A stretch of DNA of 64,000 bases from Pseudomonas sp. AB6 (GTDB lineage Bacteria; Pseudomonadota; Gammaproteobacteria; Pseudomonadales; Pseudomonadaceae). This document shows, piece by piece, positions 16,735 through 25,645 of the stretch. Under the pieces are notes generated by a model. That model searched no databases. It worked only from the letters and a program-made list of their open reading frames with translations, and was not told where the DNA came from. Position 1 is the first letter of the stretch; the number at the start of each line of letters is the position of its first letter. A program made the translations under genes and the position numbers. The stretch spans positions 651,001-715,000 of the forward strand of contig NZ_JAVIWJ010000001.1 in NCBI RefSeq assembly GCF_034314105.1, given 5' to 3'.

Positions 16735-18435
16735 TTATCGCGCCAAGACCATCGCGAAGTAGCCGAACACAGTCAGCAGAATCCCCGACACGGCATACGC
16801 CACGGGAAAGCCAATCCACGGCACGGTGCTGTCGATTTCTTTTGCTGCTTCGCGTGCGGGGCCTGAGTGGCTGCGGGCACCGGCGACGCCGCCCATGAGG
16901 ATGGCCGGGTTGATCTTGAACACGTGGAAGCCGATGGCCCAGACGATAAACGGTGGAATGGTGCAGGCCACGAAGCCCAAACCGAATATCTTCAGAGCAA
17001 TGATCGCGCTCAGTTGCGACACTAGGCTGGCCCCGGCATTGACGCCGACGATGGCGACGAAAAAGATCAGGCCCATGTCTTCCAGGATGTTCCGTGCAGC
17101 GTTCGGGGTGTTGCCGAAGAAGCGCACCCGCGATACCAGCGACGAAACGATAATGCCCGAGACCAACAGGCCGCCAGCGTTACCCAGACCCACCGAAGCG
17201 CCGAACGCTGGCACTTGCACCAGACCAATCAACAGCCCCAGCACCATGCCCAGCGACAGGGTGAGCAGGTCAGTCGCCGTGCTTGGACGTGCGACTTTGC
17301 CGAGGAGTGCGGCGGCTTTGTCGATCGCACTGCGCAGACCGATCAAGTGCAGCACGTCCATCCGCTGCAAGCGTGTTTCCAGACCGATAGGCAGCGGCGC
17401 GCCTCCTCGTTCGATGCCCAGCAACTGCACCTGGCCGGCAATTGGTGAAGTGCTGAATTCCTTGAGCGCCTTACCAATGGCGTCATGGTGGGTCACCAGA
17501 ATCTCTGCTTCGTCTAACGGAATGTTCAGCGCACGGGCGTCTGGCACTTCAGGCCCGATCAGGCCCATATGGTCAGTCAGCACATCAAGGCTACCGCCCA
17601 AGGCGATGACGTCACCCAGTTGCAACACCAGGCTCGGGTCGGCACCGAGCAATTGGGTGCCGCGCTCGACGTTCTCGATCTGATATTGAGCAAAGTGCTC
17701 GCGAAACTGGCTGATGGTTTTGCCTTCGTACTCAGGATTGACCAGTCGATACGCCCGTAAGTCAAAGGGGCGATAACCGCTCAGGCCCGCATCATCGACG
17801 TTCGGAACGCCGTGTTCGATCTCATATTCCTTGGCCGCCTTGCGCGCATCCACGCCCCACCAACGTGGCAGGTATTTGCAGATCAGGATGATCCCCACCG
17901 TGCCCCATATGTAGGTGATGCCATACGATAAGGCAATCATCGCGGTGGCGGCTGCTGCCGTGGTGCCGGGTGGCAACGGCACAACCCCGGAAGTAATTGC
18001 CTGTTCCGCCGAGCCGATGGCTGCCGACATGGTTTGAGAACCGGCGAGAATCCCGCCCGCAGCACCAACCGGCAGCGACAACAGTTTCGTGCCCGCCACC
18101 ACAATCCCCAACCCAAGGAACGACGACAAAACTGCCAGAAAGGTGAACTTCAGCCCGTCACCTTTCAAGCTGTTGATGAACGACGGACCCACACGAAGGC
18201 CGACGCCATACATAAACAGGTAATAAAACAGACTTTTGGTGAAGCTATTGAGCTCCAGGTGGATGCCATACGCGGCGGCCCAAGAGGCTATCGCGCAACC
18301 AATGACGATGGCGGCCGCCACTGGACCGAGGCCGTAGCCTTTAATACTGCCACGACCAACCCACACCGACAGACCAACCACCACGAACAGCAAAATGTAC
18401 GGGTTGCTCTGTAAAAATGTCAGAAATGCAATCAC
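16735..18435 (-). CDS. Aspartate:alanine exchanger (AspT/AAE) family antiporter
   Basis: A 566-residue inner-membrane transporter. Hydrophobic helices fill residues 1-200 and 385-566 with paired conserved motifs (GVGLRVGPSFINSLKGDG; GAAGGILAGSQTMSAAIGSAE). Two cytoplasmic RCK_C/TrkA_C domains lie between (residues about 215-375). Family members exchange an amino acid for its decarboxylation product, generating proton motive force. The gene lies 74 bp downstream of glutamate decarboxylase on the same strand, so glutamate/GABA exchange is a reasonable proposal, in place of the unrelated GadC of enterobacteria. The start is a GTG at 18435 with GAGG upstream. Confidence 0.88.
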   Translation of the reverse strand: MIAFLTFLQSNPYILLFVVVGLSVWVGRGSIKGYGLGPVAAAIVIGCAIASWAAAYGIHLELNSFTKSLFYYLFMYGVGLRVGPSFINSLKGDGLKFTFLAVLSSFLGLGIVVAGTKLLSLPVGAAGGILAGSQTMSAAIGSAEQAITSGVVPLPPGTTAAAATAMIALSYGITYIWGTVGIILICKYLPRWWGVDARKAAKEYEIEHGVPNVDDAGLSGYRPFDLRAYRLVNPEYEGKTISQFREHFAQYQIENVERGTQLLGADPSLVLQLGDVIALGGSLDVLTDHMGLIGPEVPDARALNIPLDEAEILVTHHDAIGKALKEFSTSPIAGQVQLLGIERGGAPLPIGLETRLQRMDVLHLIGLRSAIDKAAALLGKVARPSTATDLLTLSLGMVLGLLIGLVQVPAFGASVGLGNAGGLLVSGIIVSSLVSRVRFFGNTPNAARNILEDMGLIFFVAIVGVNAGASLVSQLSAIIALKIFGLGFVACTIPPFIVWAIGFHVFKINPAILMGGVAGARSHSGPAREAAKEIDSTVPWIGFPVAYAVSGILLTVFGYFAMVLAR

Positions 18436-18509
18436 TGTGACCTCGCGCTCTGCGATGAAACGCTATAAACACCGGGCAAACGCTTTGCCCGGTGGGGTTC
18501 AAGGTCGAA

Positions 18510-19925
18510 CTAAGCCGCGTCGATTGGAGTGGCAGCGACAGCACCATGGTTGAAGCTCGGGCCGGCCTCAGACGCCAATACCGGATTCTTTTGCAGGAAG
18601 GCGATGGCCTTGCGCAAGTCATCCAGCAGCAAGCCAATCAGGTCGCGGCTGACACCATGCCGTACCAATACCCGCTGGACGACAATGTCCTGGCGGTCAG
18701 AGGGCAGTGGGTACGACGCAATCTGCCAGCCGCGCATCCGTACCCGTTCCGACAAGTCATACAGGCTAAACCCGTGGTCGATGCCGTCCTTGAGCTTGTA
18801 ACAAACCGCTGGCAAACCGTCTTTGCCGTCGTAGACTAATTCCAATGGGCCGAGCTTGGTAATTTCACCCGCCAGCCACTGCGCAGTGTCCGAACAGGCT
18901 TGCTGGATGCGGGTGTAGCCGTCCCGGCCCAAACGCAGAAAGTTGTAATACTGCGCGATGATTTCACCGCCTGGGCGACTGAAGTTCAGGGCAAAAGTCG
19001 CCATGTTGCCGCCCAGATAATCGACGTAGAAAATCAGCTCTTCTGGCAGATCGGTTTTCGAGCTCCAAATGATCCAGCCCACGCCCAGTGGCGCGAGGCC
19101 ATATTTGTGACCGGAGGCATTGATCGATTTGACCCGCTCGATCTGGAAGTCCCACTTCAATTCTTGCTGAATGAACGGGGCGATAAAGCCGCCGCTGGCC
19201 GCGTCCACGTGGATCGGGATATTCAGCCCGAGGTCACGCTGCATGGCGTCCAATTCGGCTGCCAACGCCGCAACGGGTTCGTAGATACCGGTAAAGGTCA
19301 CGCCCAGCGTGGCAACCACACCGATGGTGTTTTCGTCGCAATATGCACGCAGGTCGGCTGGCTCCAGGCCCAACGCATTACCACGCAACGGTACTTCACG
19401 AATTTCCACATCGAAATAACGGGCAAACTTCTTCCAGCAAATCTGCACCGGACCGCACACGAAGTTGGGTTTGTCGGTGGTCAGACCGGCTTCTTCGCGG
19501 AGTTTTTTCCAGGTCCATTTCAACGCCAAGCCGCCGAGCATAGCCGCTTCGCTGGAACCGGTGGTCGAACAACCCACGGTTTGCCAGGACTTCGGCGCAT
19601 GCCACAGATCGGCAATGATGTGCACGCAACGGTTCTCGATCTCGGCCGTTTGCGGATATTCGTCTTTGTCGATCATGTTCTTGTCGAGGGCGTCAGCCAT
19701 CAACTTCTGCACTTCGGGTTCGACCCAAGTGGTACAGAACGTCGCTAGGTTTTGCCGGGAATTACCGTCCAGCAACAGCTCGTCGCGGACCAGGTTGTAA
19801 GCCGCCGATGGCGCAGTCGAATGATCAGGCAGCCGATACTTGGGCAGGCGTCGTTGCGACGTGCCACTGGAGTAAACATCTTCGATAGCGTCGTCGCGGG
19901 TTTCAACGGTTTGATGGAGTGCCAT
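18510..19925 (-). CDS. gadB: Glutamate decarboxylase
   Basis: A 471-residue PLP enzyme converting glutamate to GABA and CO2 with consumption of a proton (acid resistance, GABA supply). It matches GadA/B throughout: the N-terminus [53 protein letters not shown] and SGHKYGL with Lys274 as the PLP Schiff base, and a C-terminal FNHG as in E. coli GadB, whose C-terminal histidine plugs the active site at neutral pH. TAGGA precedes the ATG at 19925. It is the first gene of a two-gene operon with the AspT-type antiporter. Confidence 0.95.
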   Translation of the reverse strand: MALHQTVETRDDAIEDVYSSGTSQRRLPKYRLPDHSTAPSAAYNLVRDELLLDGNSRQNLATFCTTWVEPEVQKLMADALDKNMIDKDEYPQTAEIENRCVHIIADLWHAPKSWQTVGCSTTGSSEAAMLGGLALKWTWKKLREEAGLTTDKPNFVCGPVQICWKKFARYFDVEIREVPLRGNALGLEPADLRAYCDENTIGVVATLGVTFTGIYEPVAALAAELDAMQRDLGLNIPIHVDAASGGFIAPFIQQELKWDFQIERVKSINASGHKYGLAPLGVGWIIWSSKTDLPEELIFYVDYLGGNMATFALNFSRPGGEIIAQYYNFLRLGRDGYTRIQQACSDTAQWLAGEITKLGPLELVYDGKDGLPAVCYKLKDGIDHGFSLYDLSERVRMRGWQIASYPLPSDRQDIVVQRVLVRHGVSRDLIGLLLDDLRKAIAFLQKNPVLASEAGPSFNHGAVAATPIDAA

Positions 19926-20233
19926 GGAATCCTACTCTGCAGAAATGAGGGAAAGGCGATAGCCCTGGCCGCGATGTACAGCAGATCCAGCCGCGTCAAA
20001 GCGTGCTGCAAAAACGTGAACCTAGAACAGACAAACGTTTGGACGATACGTGCGGCGAGAACTTTTACCGGCTCGGGGGGCGGCGTGTTCGGGGAAATGT
20101 AGTCAAATTCGATGCGTAACTAACCCCTGTAACCCTACGCTGAATAGGGTGGGTCTTTATTGATCCAGATCAGTTATTCAGAAGGGTCAGGTTTTTGTTC
20201 AAACCACGTTCTGTGAACTGACCCGAGAGTGGT
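19926..20233. other. Intergenic region upstream of gadB
   Basis: This 308-bp stretch carries no convincing gene. A hairpin ACCCTA / TAGGGT with a 7-base loop sits at 20132-20150, followed by GGGTCTTT. Imperfect repeats of GGGTCAG and GAACTGACCC lie at 20186-20225. It should contain the gadB promoter, but no clear -35/-10 pair stands out. Confidence 0.4.
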
Positions 20234-20956
20234 TTAAATGTGATTGATCTCCTTCAACCAACTATCCAAGTCCATGATTTCGTTATCGCTGATGGTATGG
20301 CCAATCCCCAGATACGCATGGGATTCAGGCGTAATGCCCAATTCTTTCAACCAGGTTTCAGCGTCGGTTGCGCCAACATAGGGAACTCTCTGGTCGGCGG
20401 TGCCGTGACCGATAAACACGTCAAGCGCCTTGAAACCCGGTAGCGGCTGCAACTCGGATTTCAACATCGGCAAGATCTTGCCGCTCAACGCGGCAAATCC
20501 ACGGAGGATGTCCGGGTGCCGCAGAGCTACCTCATAGGACATGATTGCGCCCTGACTAAACCCGATCAAAAACACCTTATCCGGCTGGGTGTGGTACTTC
20601 TCGGTGGCTTTGGCCACAAAGTCTGAAATCAACGCTTCACTGTTTCTCAGGTCGTCGGTCTCGCCATCGTAGGGGCCGTCGCCGGGTTTTTTGTTAAACC
20701 ACTGATAGCTGCCGGGTCCGACCTCGAGCGGTGCTCGCGCCGATAAAAAAGTGTACTCGGTGGGCAGTTGATCCTTGATGTCGAACAGGTCGGCTTCATT
20801 GGCGCCGGAGCCATGCAGGAAAATAATCAGCGGCTTGTTTCGGGATTGTCCGTCAGTCTGTTCGAGGTAACTCAGGGGCAGGTCGGTCAGGAGGGGGGAT
20901 TGAGCGTGAACGGCGGATGACGCGAGGATCAACAATGCAGCGAGGAATCTGATCAT
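20234..20956 (-). CDS. Exported alpha/beta hydrolase (carboxylesterase/phospholipase type)
   Basis: A 240-residue protein with signal peptide MIRFLAALLILASSAVHA, cleaved before QS. The alpha/beta hydrolase body has LIIFLHGSGANEADLFDIKD (oxyanion hole), GFSQGAIMSYE (nucleophile Ser), GTADQRVPY (Asp) and GIGHTI (His), the full triad of the carboxylesterase/YpfH type. AAGGCAGG before the ATG at 20956 supports the start over an upstream GTG at 20971. Substrate unknown; the gene stands alone. Confidence 0.88.
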   Translation of the reverse strand: MIRFLAALLILASSAVHAQSPLLTDLPLSYLEQTDGQSRNKPLIIFLHGSGANEADLFDIKDQLPTEYTFLSARAPLEVGPGSYQWFNKKPGDGPYDGETDDLRNSEALISDFVAKATEKYHTQPDKVFLIGFSQGAIMSYEVALRHPDILRGFAALSGKILPMLKSELQPLPGFKALDVFIGHGTADQRVPYVGATDAETWLKELGITPESHAYLGIGHTISDNEIMDLDSWLKEINHI

Positions 20957-21116
20957 ATGCCTGCCTTTCACAGCCTGTCCGGATCGAGGACGGAGCTTAG
21001 CATCTTGGGTTACTGCTATTTGTTATCGCGCATTGAACGCAAGTCTCCGGCTTCTCTTGCGCATCAGTGCACGGCATTATTGCGACCCACTCGAGAGCCA
21101 CTGGAGCAGAAGATAT

Positions 21117-21632
21117 ATGGACACCCGCGATACCCCAGTCTTACGCGATGCCACGGACGACGACCTGCCCGGTGTGCAATCCATTTACGCGGCGCATGTG
21201 CTCGGGGGGATTGCCAGCTTTGAACTGGACGCGCCCAGCGTGGCCGACATGGTGAGTCGGCGGTCCGATATTCTTTCCAAAGGATTGCCCTATCTGGTCG
21301 CGGAGCTGGCGGGCGAGGTGGTGGGTTATGGTTACGCGACCCTTTACCGACCGCGTGCGGGTTACCGCTTTACGGTAGAGGATTCGGTCTATGTGCGTGA
21401 CGGCATGGGCGGGAAGGGTATTGGCCAGGCGCTACTCGGCGCAATCATTGAGCGCTGTACCCATGGTGGTTCGCGGCAAATGATCGCGATCATTGGCAAC
21501 AGCGAAAACTACGCGTCGATCCGGCTGCACGAACGCCTCGGTTTTCGTCGCGTGGGGGTGTTTGAGTCGGTGGGTTTCAAGCACGGGCGCTGGGTGGACA
21601 CAGTCCTGATGCAGCGGGCGTTAGGTGACTAA
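21117..21632 (+). CDS. GNAT N-acetyltransferase, phosphinothricin acetyltransferase-like
   Basis: A 171-residue acetyl-CoA-dependent transferase. The order is typical of the Pat/Bar subgroup: LRDATDDDLPGVQSIYAAHV, ASFELDAPS, VGYGYATLYRPRAGYRFTVEDSVYV, GMGGKGIGQALLGAIIE (CoA-binding P-loop) and NYASIRLHERLGFRRVGV. Such enzymes acetylate phosphinothricin, methionine sulfone/sulfoximine or related amines. The ATG at 21117 fits the family N-terminus and has GGAG upstream; a farther ATG at 21033 would add a non-homologous segment. Confidence 0.88.
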   Translation: MDTRDTPVLRDATDDDLPGVQSIYAAHVLGGIASFELDAPSVADMVSRRSDILSKGLPYLVAELAGEVVGYGYATLYRPRAGYRFTVEDSVYVRDGMGGKGIGQALLGAIIERCTHGGSRQMIAIIGNSENYASIRLHERLGFRRVGVFESVGFKHGRWVDTVLMQRALGD

Positions 21633-21643
21633 GTGGCGCATTC

Positions 21644-22216
21644 CTACAAGGGCTTGGGTTTTGCTGTGCGCTCCATCCTGAGTCGCCAGCGCCCGTTAAA
21701 ACTAAGCTCGGTCATCGACAGCGGTTCGATGTCGATGGCGTTGAACGCAGTCGTCGGGCACTGCAGCGCATGGACGATCGCTGCCCGGATGACGAAGGGA
21801 TGAGTGATCGCGACAACATGGCCTGGGGTGCGCAAGGTCTCGAGCCACGCGCTGACGCGGGCGCAAACGTCGGCAATGGACTCGCCACCGTGGGGGGCGC
21901 TCATGCTGTCGGTAAGCCAAGTGTTAAGGGCTTCGGGTTCATGGGCCTGGAGGTCGTCGATGCGGTGCCCTTGCCAGCGTCCGAAATCGCAGTCGCGCAG
22001 AGCGGGCGCAATGTCCATCTCGGTTCCGAACAGCAGGGCGGTCTGCCGCGTGCGGGCTTCCGGTGCGCTCAGTAGCTGAGCCAAGGTTTTGAAGTGTCCC
22101 GACAACGATCCTGCTGACGATTGCCACGCCATCTCTATGGGTTCGTCTTGCGGAAAACGGCCGAGCTTTTGCGCCACGGTTCGGGCGTGGCAGATCAACG
22201 TCAGACGGGTTGCCAT
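21644..22216 (-). CDS. Histidine-phosphatase family protein, CobC-like
   Basis: A 190-residue cytosolic protein of the phosphoglycerate-mutase-like superfamily. Landmarks are LTLICHARTVAQKLGRFPQD at the N-terminus, EARTRQTALLFG, CDFGRWQGH, HGGESIADVCARV and THPFVIRAA. The classic RHG triplet reads CHA (Cys9, His10, Ala11): the phosphorylated His is kept but the preceding Arg is not. It starts back-to-back with a cobalamin riboswitch and cbtBA, so a role like alpha-ribazole phosphatase (CobC) in B12 assembly is suggested. That role is inference. Confidence 0.75.
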   Translation of the reverse strand: MATRLTLICHARTVAQKLGRFPQDEPIEMAWQSSAGSLSGHFKTLAQLLSAPEARTRQTALLFGTEMDIAPALRDCDFGRWQGHRIDDLQAHEPEALNTWLTDSMSAPHGGESIADVCARVSAWLETLRTPGHVVAITHPFVIRAAIVHALQCPTTAFNAIDIEPLSMTELSFNGRWRLRMERTAKPKPL

Positions 22217-22235
22217 GGCGGTCCACACTGGTTTT

Positions 22236-22358
22236 ACAAGTCGAGAAGAGTACACTGCCCGAGCATTTGCATCATCTTGCAAAGCAGGAAGCCGGTTTGA
22301 ATCCGGCGCGGTCGCGCCACTGTGTTCGGTCAATGCCGTAAGCCAGACCTTGTTTTGT
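22236..22358 (+). promoter_or_regulatory. Cobalamin (B12) riboswitch
   Basis: The core reads GGAAGCCGGTTTGAATCCGG at 22287-22306, then CGCGGTCGCGCCACTGT and AAGCCAGACC at 22340-22349. These are the conserved P3-P6 core and the AAGCCAGA strand of cobalamin riboswitches. The 5' limit is estimated. Downstream, GGGA and TTCCC flank a short loop next to the cbtB ribosome site (GGAGACACC before ATG 22403), and no T-run terminator is seen, so control of translation initiation is more likely. It fits the cbtBA genes that follow. Confidence 0.88.
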
Positions 22359-22402
22359 CCATCCTGTTATCCGTTTTGGGACGCGAGTTCCCTGGAGACA
22401 CC

Positions 22403-22615
22403 ATGACTTTTAATACGACCACTCATACCGATACTTCGCTGCCGATTATCCCGCTTGGCGAGATTTTGCCGTGGGCGGTGTTTGTTGGTTTGCTGTTGAT
22501 GCTTGCGCTGTATTTCGTTGGCGCAGAACAAGGCGCAACATCGATGTTCTCCGGTATGTATGTCCATGAGTTTGTGCATGACGGTCGCCACTTGCTGGGC
22601 TTCCCTTGCCACTAA
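22403..22615 (+). CDS. cbtB: CbtB, small subunit of predicted cobalt transporter
   Basis: A 70-residue membrane protein with one TM helix (LPWAVFVGLLLMLALYFVGA) and a conserved His-rich C-terminus (MYVHEFVHDGRHLLGFPCH) thought to bind the metal. CbtB with CbtA forms a B12-regulated cobalt uptake system. It sits directly behind the riboswitch, with GGAG 8 bases before the ATG, and 15 bp before cbtA. Confidence 0.92.
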   Translation: MTFNTTTHTDTSLPIIPLGEILPWAVFVGLLLMLALYFVGAEQGATSMFSGMYVHEFVHDGRHLLGFPCH

Positions 22616-22630
22616 CTTCGGGTACATGAC

Positions 22631-23374
22631 ATGACTGGGCAATTATTGGTAAGGGGAATGCTGGTGGGATTACTTGCCGGCCTTCTTGCGTTTGGCTTTG
22701 CAAGAGTTTTTGGCGAGCCACAGATCGACCGGGCCATTGCCTTCGAAGAGCTGCACCTGTCGGCGACGCACGACGGCGCACAAGAAGAAGAGTTGGTCAG
22801 CCGCCAAGTACAAAGTACCCTCGGCTTGTTCACCGGCATCATTGCGTATAGCGTCTCGCTAGGCGGCATCTTCGCCTTGGTGTTTGCTTATACTTTGGGC
22901 CGGGCTGGTAACGTCGGCCCGCGTGGGCTTGCGGCATTGTTGGCGCTTGCGGCCTTCGTTGCGATTATTTTGGTGCCGGGTTTGAAGTACCCCGCCAATC
23001 CGCCCTCGATTGGCGATCCTGCAACCATCGGCAAACGCACCAAGCTGTTCTTCTTGATGATGCTGCTCTCCGTGGCGGCGATGGTCATTGCGATCAACGC
23101 CGCACGTAAGCTAATTGCCACTCGCGGTATCTGGAACGGCGCGTTGTTGGCTGTAGGGTTATATGCCGTGATCATGATTTTAGCGGCGGCGATGTTTCCT
23201 ACCGTCAATGAAGTACCGGACGGTTTTTCTGCCGTGTTGCTCTGGAAATTTCGTACCGCGGCGCTGGGCATTCAGATCGTACTGTGGACCACCGTTGGCC
23301 TGGCCTTTGGCTGGCTGGCAGAGCGAAATCTCAATCCACTGAACTCACCGCCTCGGGCGAAGCTTCAATCCTGA
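22631..23374 (+). CDS. cbtA: CbtA, membrane subunit of predicted cobalt transporter
   Basis: A 247-residue protein with five or six predicted TM helices. It starts MTGQLLVRGMLVGLLAGLLA, with FGEPQIDRAIAFEE after the first helix as in CbtA proteins, and has YPANPPSIGDPATIGKRT in a loop. It forms an operon with cbtB under the cobalamin riboswitch and is followed by an intrinsic terminator. Expected role: cobalt entry for B12 synthesis. Confidence 0.92.
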   Translation: MTGQLLVRGMLVGLLAGLLAFGFARVFGEPQIDRAIAFEELHLSATHDGAQEEELVSRQVQSTLGLFTGIIAYSVSLGGIFALVFAYTLGRAGNVGPRGLAALLALAAFVAIILVPGLKYPANPPSIGDPATIGKRTKLFFLMMLLSVAAMVIAINAARKLIATRGIWNGALLAVGLYAVIMILAAAMFPTVNEVPDGFSAVLLWKFRTAALGIQIVLWTTVGLAFGWLAERNLNPLNSPPRAKLQS

Positions 23375-23378
23375 GAAG

Positions 23379-23403
23379 AGGCCCGCCGCGTGCGGGCCTT
23401 TTA
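23379..23403 (+). terminator. Intrinsic terminator after cbtA
   Basis: Stem AGGCCCGC / GCGGGCCT with a short CGCGT loop is followed by TTTT. It begins 5 bases after the cbtA stop. Confidence 0.88.
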
Positions 23404-23458
23404 CTGTCTATCATCCTTCGTGGTTTAACGCTGTCTGACTCCGTTACGAGAGGGAAGT

Positions 23459-24400
23459 ATGACGACTGTTCTAGTGCTGGTAGAAACCATCAATGACTAC
23501 CTGCCGATTATTGAAGACAGTGGCTTTACCCTGATTCTTGCGCCGACCCCAGCGGAGCGCGCCAAGGCTATTGCCACCCACGGCGAGCAGATCAATGCGG
23601 TGTTGACCCGAGGTCCGCTGGGTTTCTACGCCGACGAAATCGCCGCGCTTCCGCATTTGGAGATCATCTGCGTGATTGGCGCCGGTTATGAACATGTGGA
23701 TCTTAATGCCGCCCGGGCTCGGGGTGTTGTGGTAACCAACGGAGCAGGGGTCAACGCGCCGTCGGTGGCCGATCACGCCATGGCCTTGTTGCTGTCGCTG
23801 GTGCGGGATATTTCACGGGCTGACGCCTCGGTTCGACGCGGTGAATGGAACAAAATCATGCGGCCTTCATTGGCCGGCAAACGCCTTGGGATTCTCGGTA
23901 TGGGCTCTGTGGGCATGGCTATCGCCAAACGTGCTCTGGGATTCGACATGTCAGTCAGCTACCACAATCGTCGCCCGCGCAGCGACGTGCCCTACGCTTA
24001 TTGCGCCACGCCGGAGGCGCTGGCGAGTGCGTCGGACTTCTTCATCGTCGCCACGCCGGGTGGGGCTGGCACCCATCAGTTGGTAGACAAGGCCGTGCTT
24101 GAAGCGCTGGGTCCAGACGGTTTTATCGTCAATATTGCCCGTGCCAGCGTGATCGCGACGGCGGACCTGATCGATGCCCTGGAACACAAACGCATCGCAG
24201 GCGCCGCGCTGGATGTGTTCGATGACGAACCGCGAGTGTCCGATACGCTGAAAGCTTTGAACAATGTGGTATTGACTCCGCATGTCGCCGGTCTGTCACC
24301 GCAAGCGTCCCAAGGAACCGTGCAATTGGTGGCGGATAACCTATTGGCGTATTTTTCCGGAAAGCCCGTGCTGACGCCGGTTCCGCTCCCGGGGAGTTGA
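23459..24400 (+). CDS. D-2-hydroxyacid dehydrogenase (glyoxylate/hydroxypyruvate reductase-like)
   Basis: A 313-residue NAD(P)-dependent enzyme. The nucleotide fold shows LGILGMGSVGMAIAKRALGF, followed by YHNRRPRSDVPY, where the Arg residues after the second strand favour NADP(H). Catalytic residues are visible: Arg in NIARASV, Glu in FDDEP and His in LTPHVAG. Expected reaction: reduction of glyoxylate, hydroxypyruvate or 2-ketogluconate. GAGAGGGAAG before the ATG supports the start. It stands alone between the cbtBA terminator and the amidotransferase homologue. Confidence 0.9.
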   Translation: MTTVLVLVETINDYLPIIEDSGFTLILAPTPAERAKAIATHGEQINAVLTRGPLGFYADEIAALPHLEIICVIGAGYEHVDLNAARARGVVVTNGAGVNAPSVADHAMALLLSLVRDISRADASVRRGEWNKIMRPSLAGKRLGILGMGSVGMAIAKRALGFDMSVSYHNRRPRSDVPYAYCATPEALASASDFFIVATPGGAGTHQLVDKAVLEALGPDGFIVNIARASVIATADLIDALEHKRIAGAALDVFDDEPRVSDTLKALNNVVLTPHVAGLSPQASQGTVQLVADNLLAYFSGKPVLTPVPLPGS

Positions 24401-24561
24401 AGCTTAAACTGCATCGGACCTACCCTAACGCAGCCAACCTACAGCGACTTAAGTAAGCGGGGCGCTTGATGGTGTATGTTTCTTGGCGGTTCGCAGCGCC
24501 ACCAAAGGCTAGCTGCCAGAGGAGTTTCGGCGCCAGCGCGAGTTAACTCAGGAGAGAATGG

Positions 24562-25293
24562 ATGGGTAGCGAAAAAATACGTATTGCGCTAGTCGGTGAT
24601 TACGATTCAACCGTAACGGCCCATCAGGCGATTCCTTTGGCGCTGGACCGGGTAGCTAATGACGAAGGATTGTCAGTTGCCTTTGACTGGTTACCCACGT
24701 CCGAGGCCCATGACAACCTTGCGTTGGCTCGGTTTGACGGGCTGTGGTGCGTTCCGGCCAGTCCTTATCAAGACCCCGAGGGAGCGTTTAATGCCATCCG
24801 TTTTGCCCGCGAGCAGCAGGTGCCGTTTCTCGGCACTTGCGGCGGGTTCCAGCACGCGGTGATTGAATACGCGCGCAATGTGTTGGGGTGGGAGGACGCG
24901 GAACATGCCGAAACCTCGCCCGAGGCGCAGCGCGCCGTTATCGCGCCGTTGAGTTGCGCATTGGTCGAAAAGGCAGACGCTATCGAACTCGTTCCAGGCT
25001 CACTGATCGCCAACGCCTATGGCGCGCTGAACACTACGCAAACCTACCGCTGCCGATTTGGCCTCAATACCGCGTTTGCGCAGGCGCTGCTGACGGGGCC
25101 TTTGACAGGTACGGGTCATGACCAGACCGGCGACATTCGGGTGGTAGAACTGGCAGGTCATCCGTTTTTTGTCGCCACTTTGTTCCAGCCGGAAAGGGCT
25201 GCACTAGTGGGGGTGACGCCACCGTTGGTGGCAGCCTTTATTCGGGCGTGTTTTCTGCGTCGGGCCAGTGTGACAACTTCAATCAGGGACTGA
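24562..25293 (+). CDS. CTP-synthase-like class I glutamine amidotransferase homologue
   Basis: A 243-residue protein resembling only the C-terminal glutaminase domain of CTP synthase; there is no synthetase domain. It has IALVGDYDSTVTAHQAIPLA, FDGLWCVPASPYQDPEG and FLGTCGGFQHAVIEYARNVL with Cys93 at the nucleophile position. The canonical HPE triad segment reads FQPER, so the catalytic His is replaced by Gln209 while Glu211 stays. A normal glutaminase is therefore doubtful. AGGAGA 6 bases before the ATG fixes the start. It is followed 4 bp later by a small monooxygenase gene, implying an operon. Function unknown. Confidence 0.75.
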   Translation: MGSEKIRIALVGDYDSTVTAHQAIPLALDRVANDEGLSVAFDWLPTSEAHDNLALARFDGLWCVPASPYQDPEGAFNAIRFAREQQVPFLGTCGGFQHAVIEYARNVLGWEDAEHAETSPEAQRAVIAPLSCALVEKADAIELVPGSLIANAYGALNTTQTYRCRFGLNTAFAQALLTGPLTGTGHDQTGDIRVVELAGHPFFVATLFQPERAALVGVTPPLVAAFIRACFLRRASVTTSIRD

Positions 25294-25297
25294 GACG

Positions 25298-25627
25298 ATG
25301 ATTGCCAAAACACCTGCAGCACCTTACTACGCTGTGGTTTTCACCTCGCTGCGTACTGCTAATGACAACGACGGCTATGCCGAGGCTGCCGACCGAATGG
25401 TCGAGTTGGCCCGACAACAACCCGGTTTTCTTGGCGTTGAGTCGGCCCGTGGAGAGGATGGGCTGGGGATCACCGTGTCGTATTGGTCCAGCGAAGCCGC
25501 CATCCTTTCATGGAAGCATCACCCTGAACATGCCGCCATCAGAGAACAAGGCCGCGCCACCTGGTATCGAGCCTGCACCACCCGAGTCAGCAAGGTTGAA
25601 CGGGCGTATTCGTTTGAGGTGGGGTGA
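25298..25627 (+). CDS. Antibiotic-biosynthesis monooxygenase (ABM) domain protein
   Basis: A 109-residue dimeric alpha/beta barrel protein. It shows YYAVVFTSLRTANDNDGYAE, RMVELARQQPGFLGVESARG, VSYWSSEAAILSWKHHPEH and QGRATWYRACTTRVSKVER, typical of YgiN/heme-degrading-like ABM proteins that oxidise small aromatic or other substrates without a bound cofactor. It sits 4 bp after the amidotransferase homologue and is probably co-translated with it. Substrate unknown. Confidence 0.85.
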   Translation: MIAKTPAAPYYAVVFTSLRTANDNDGYAEAADRMVELARQQPGFLGVESARGEDGLGITVSYWSSEAAILSWKHHPEHAAIREQGRATWYRACTTRVSKVERAYSFEVG

Positions 25628-25645
25628 AGGGTCCACCTCCAAGCT

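Noticed and set aside
18900..19748. 282-codon plus-strand open frame opposite gadB
   Set aside because: It is antisense to a fully matched glutamate decarboxylase; the length is explained by high-GC codon bias.
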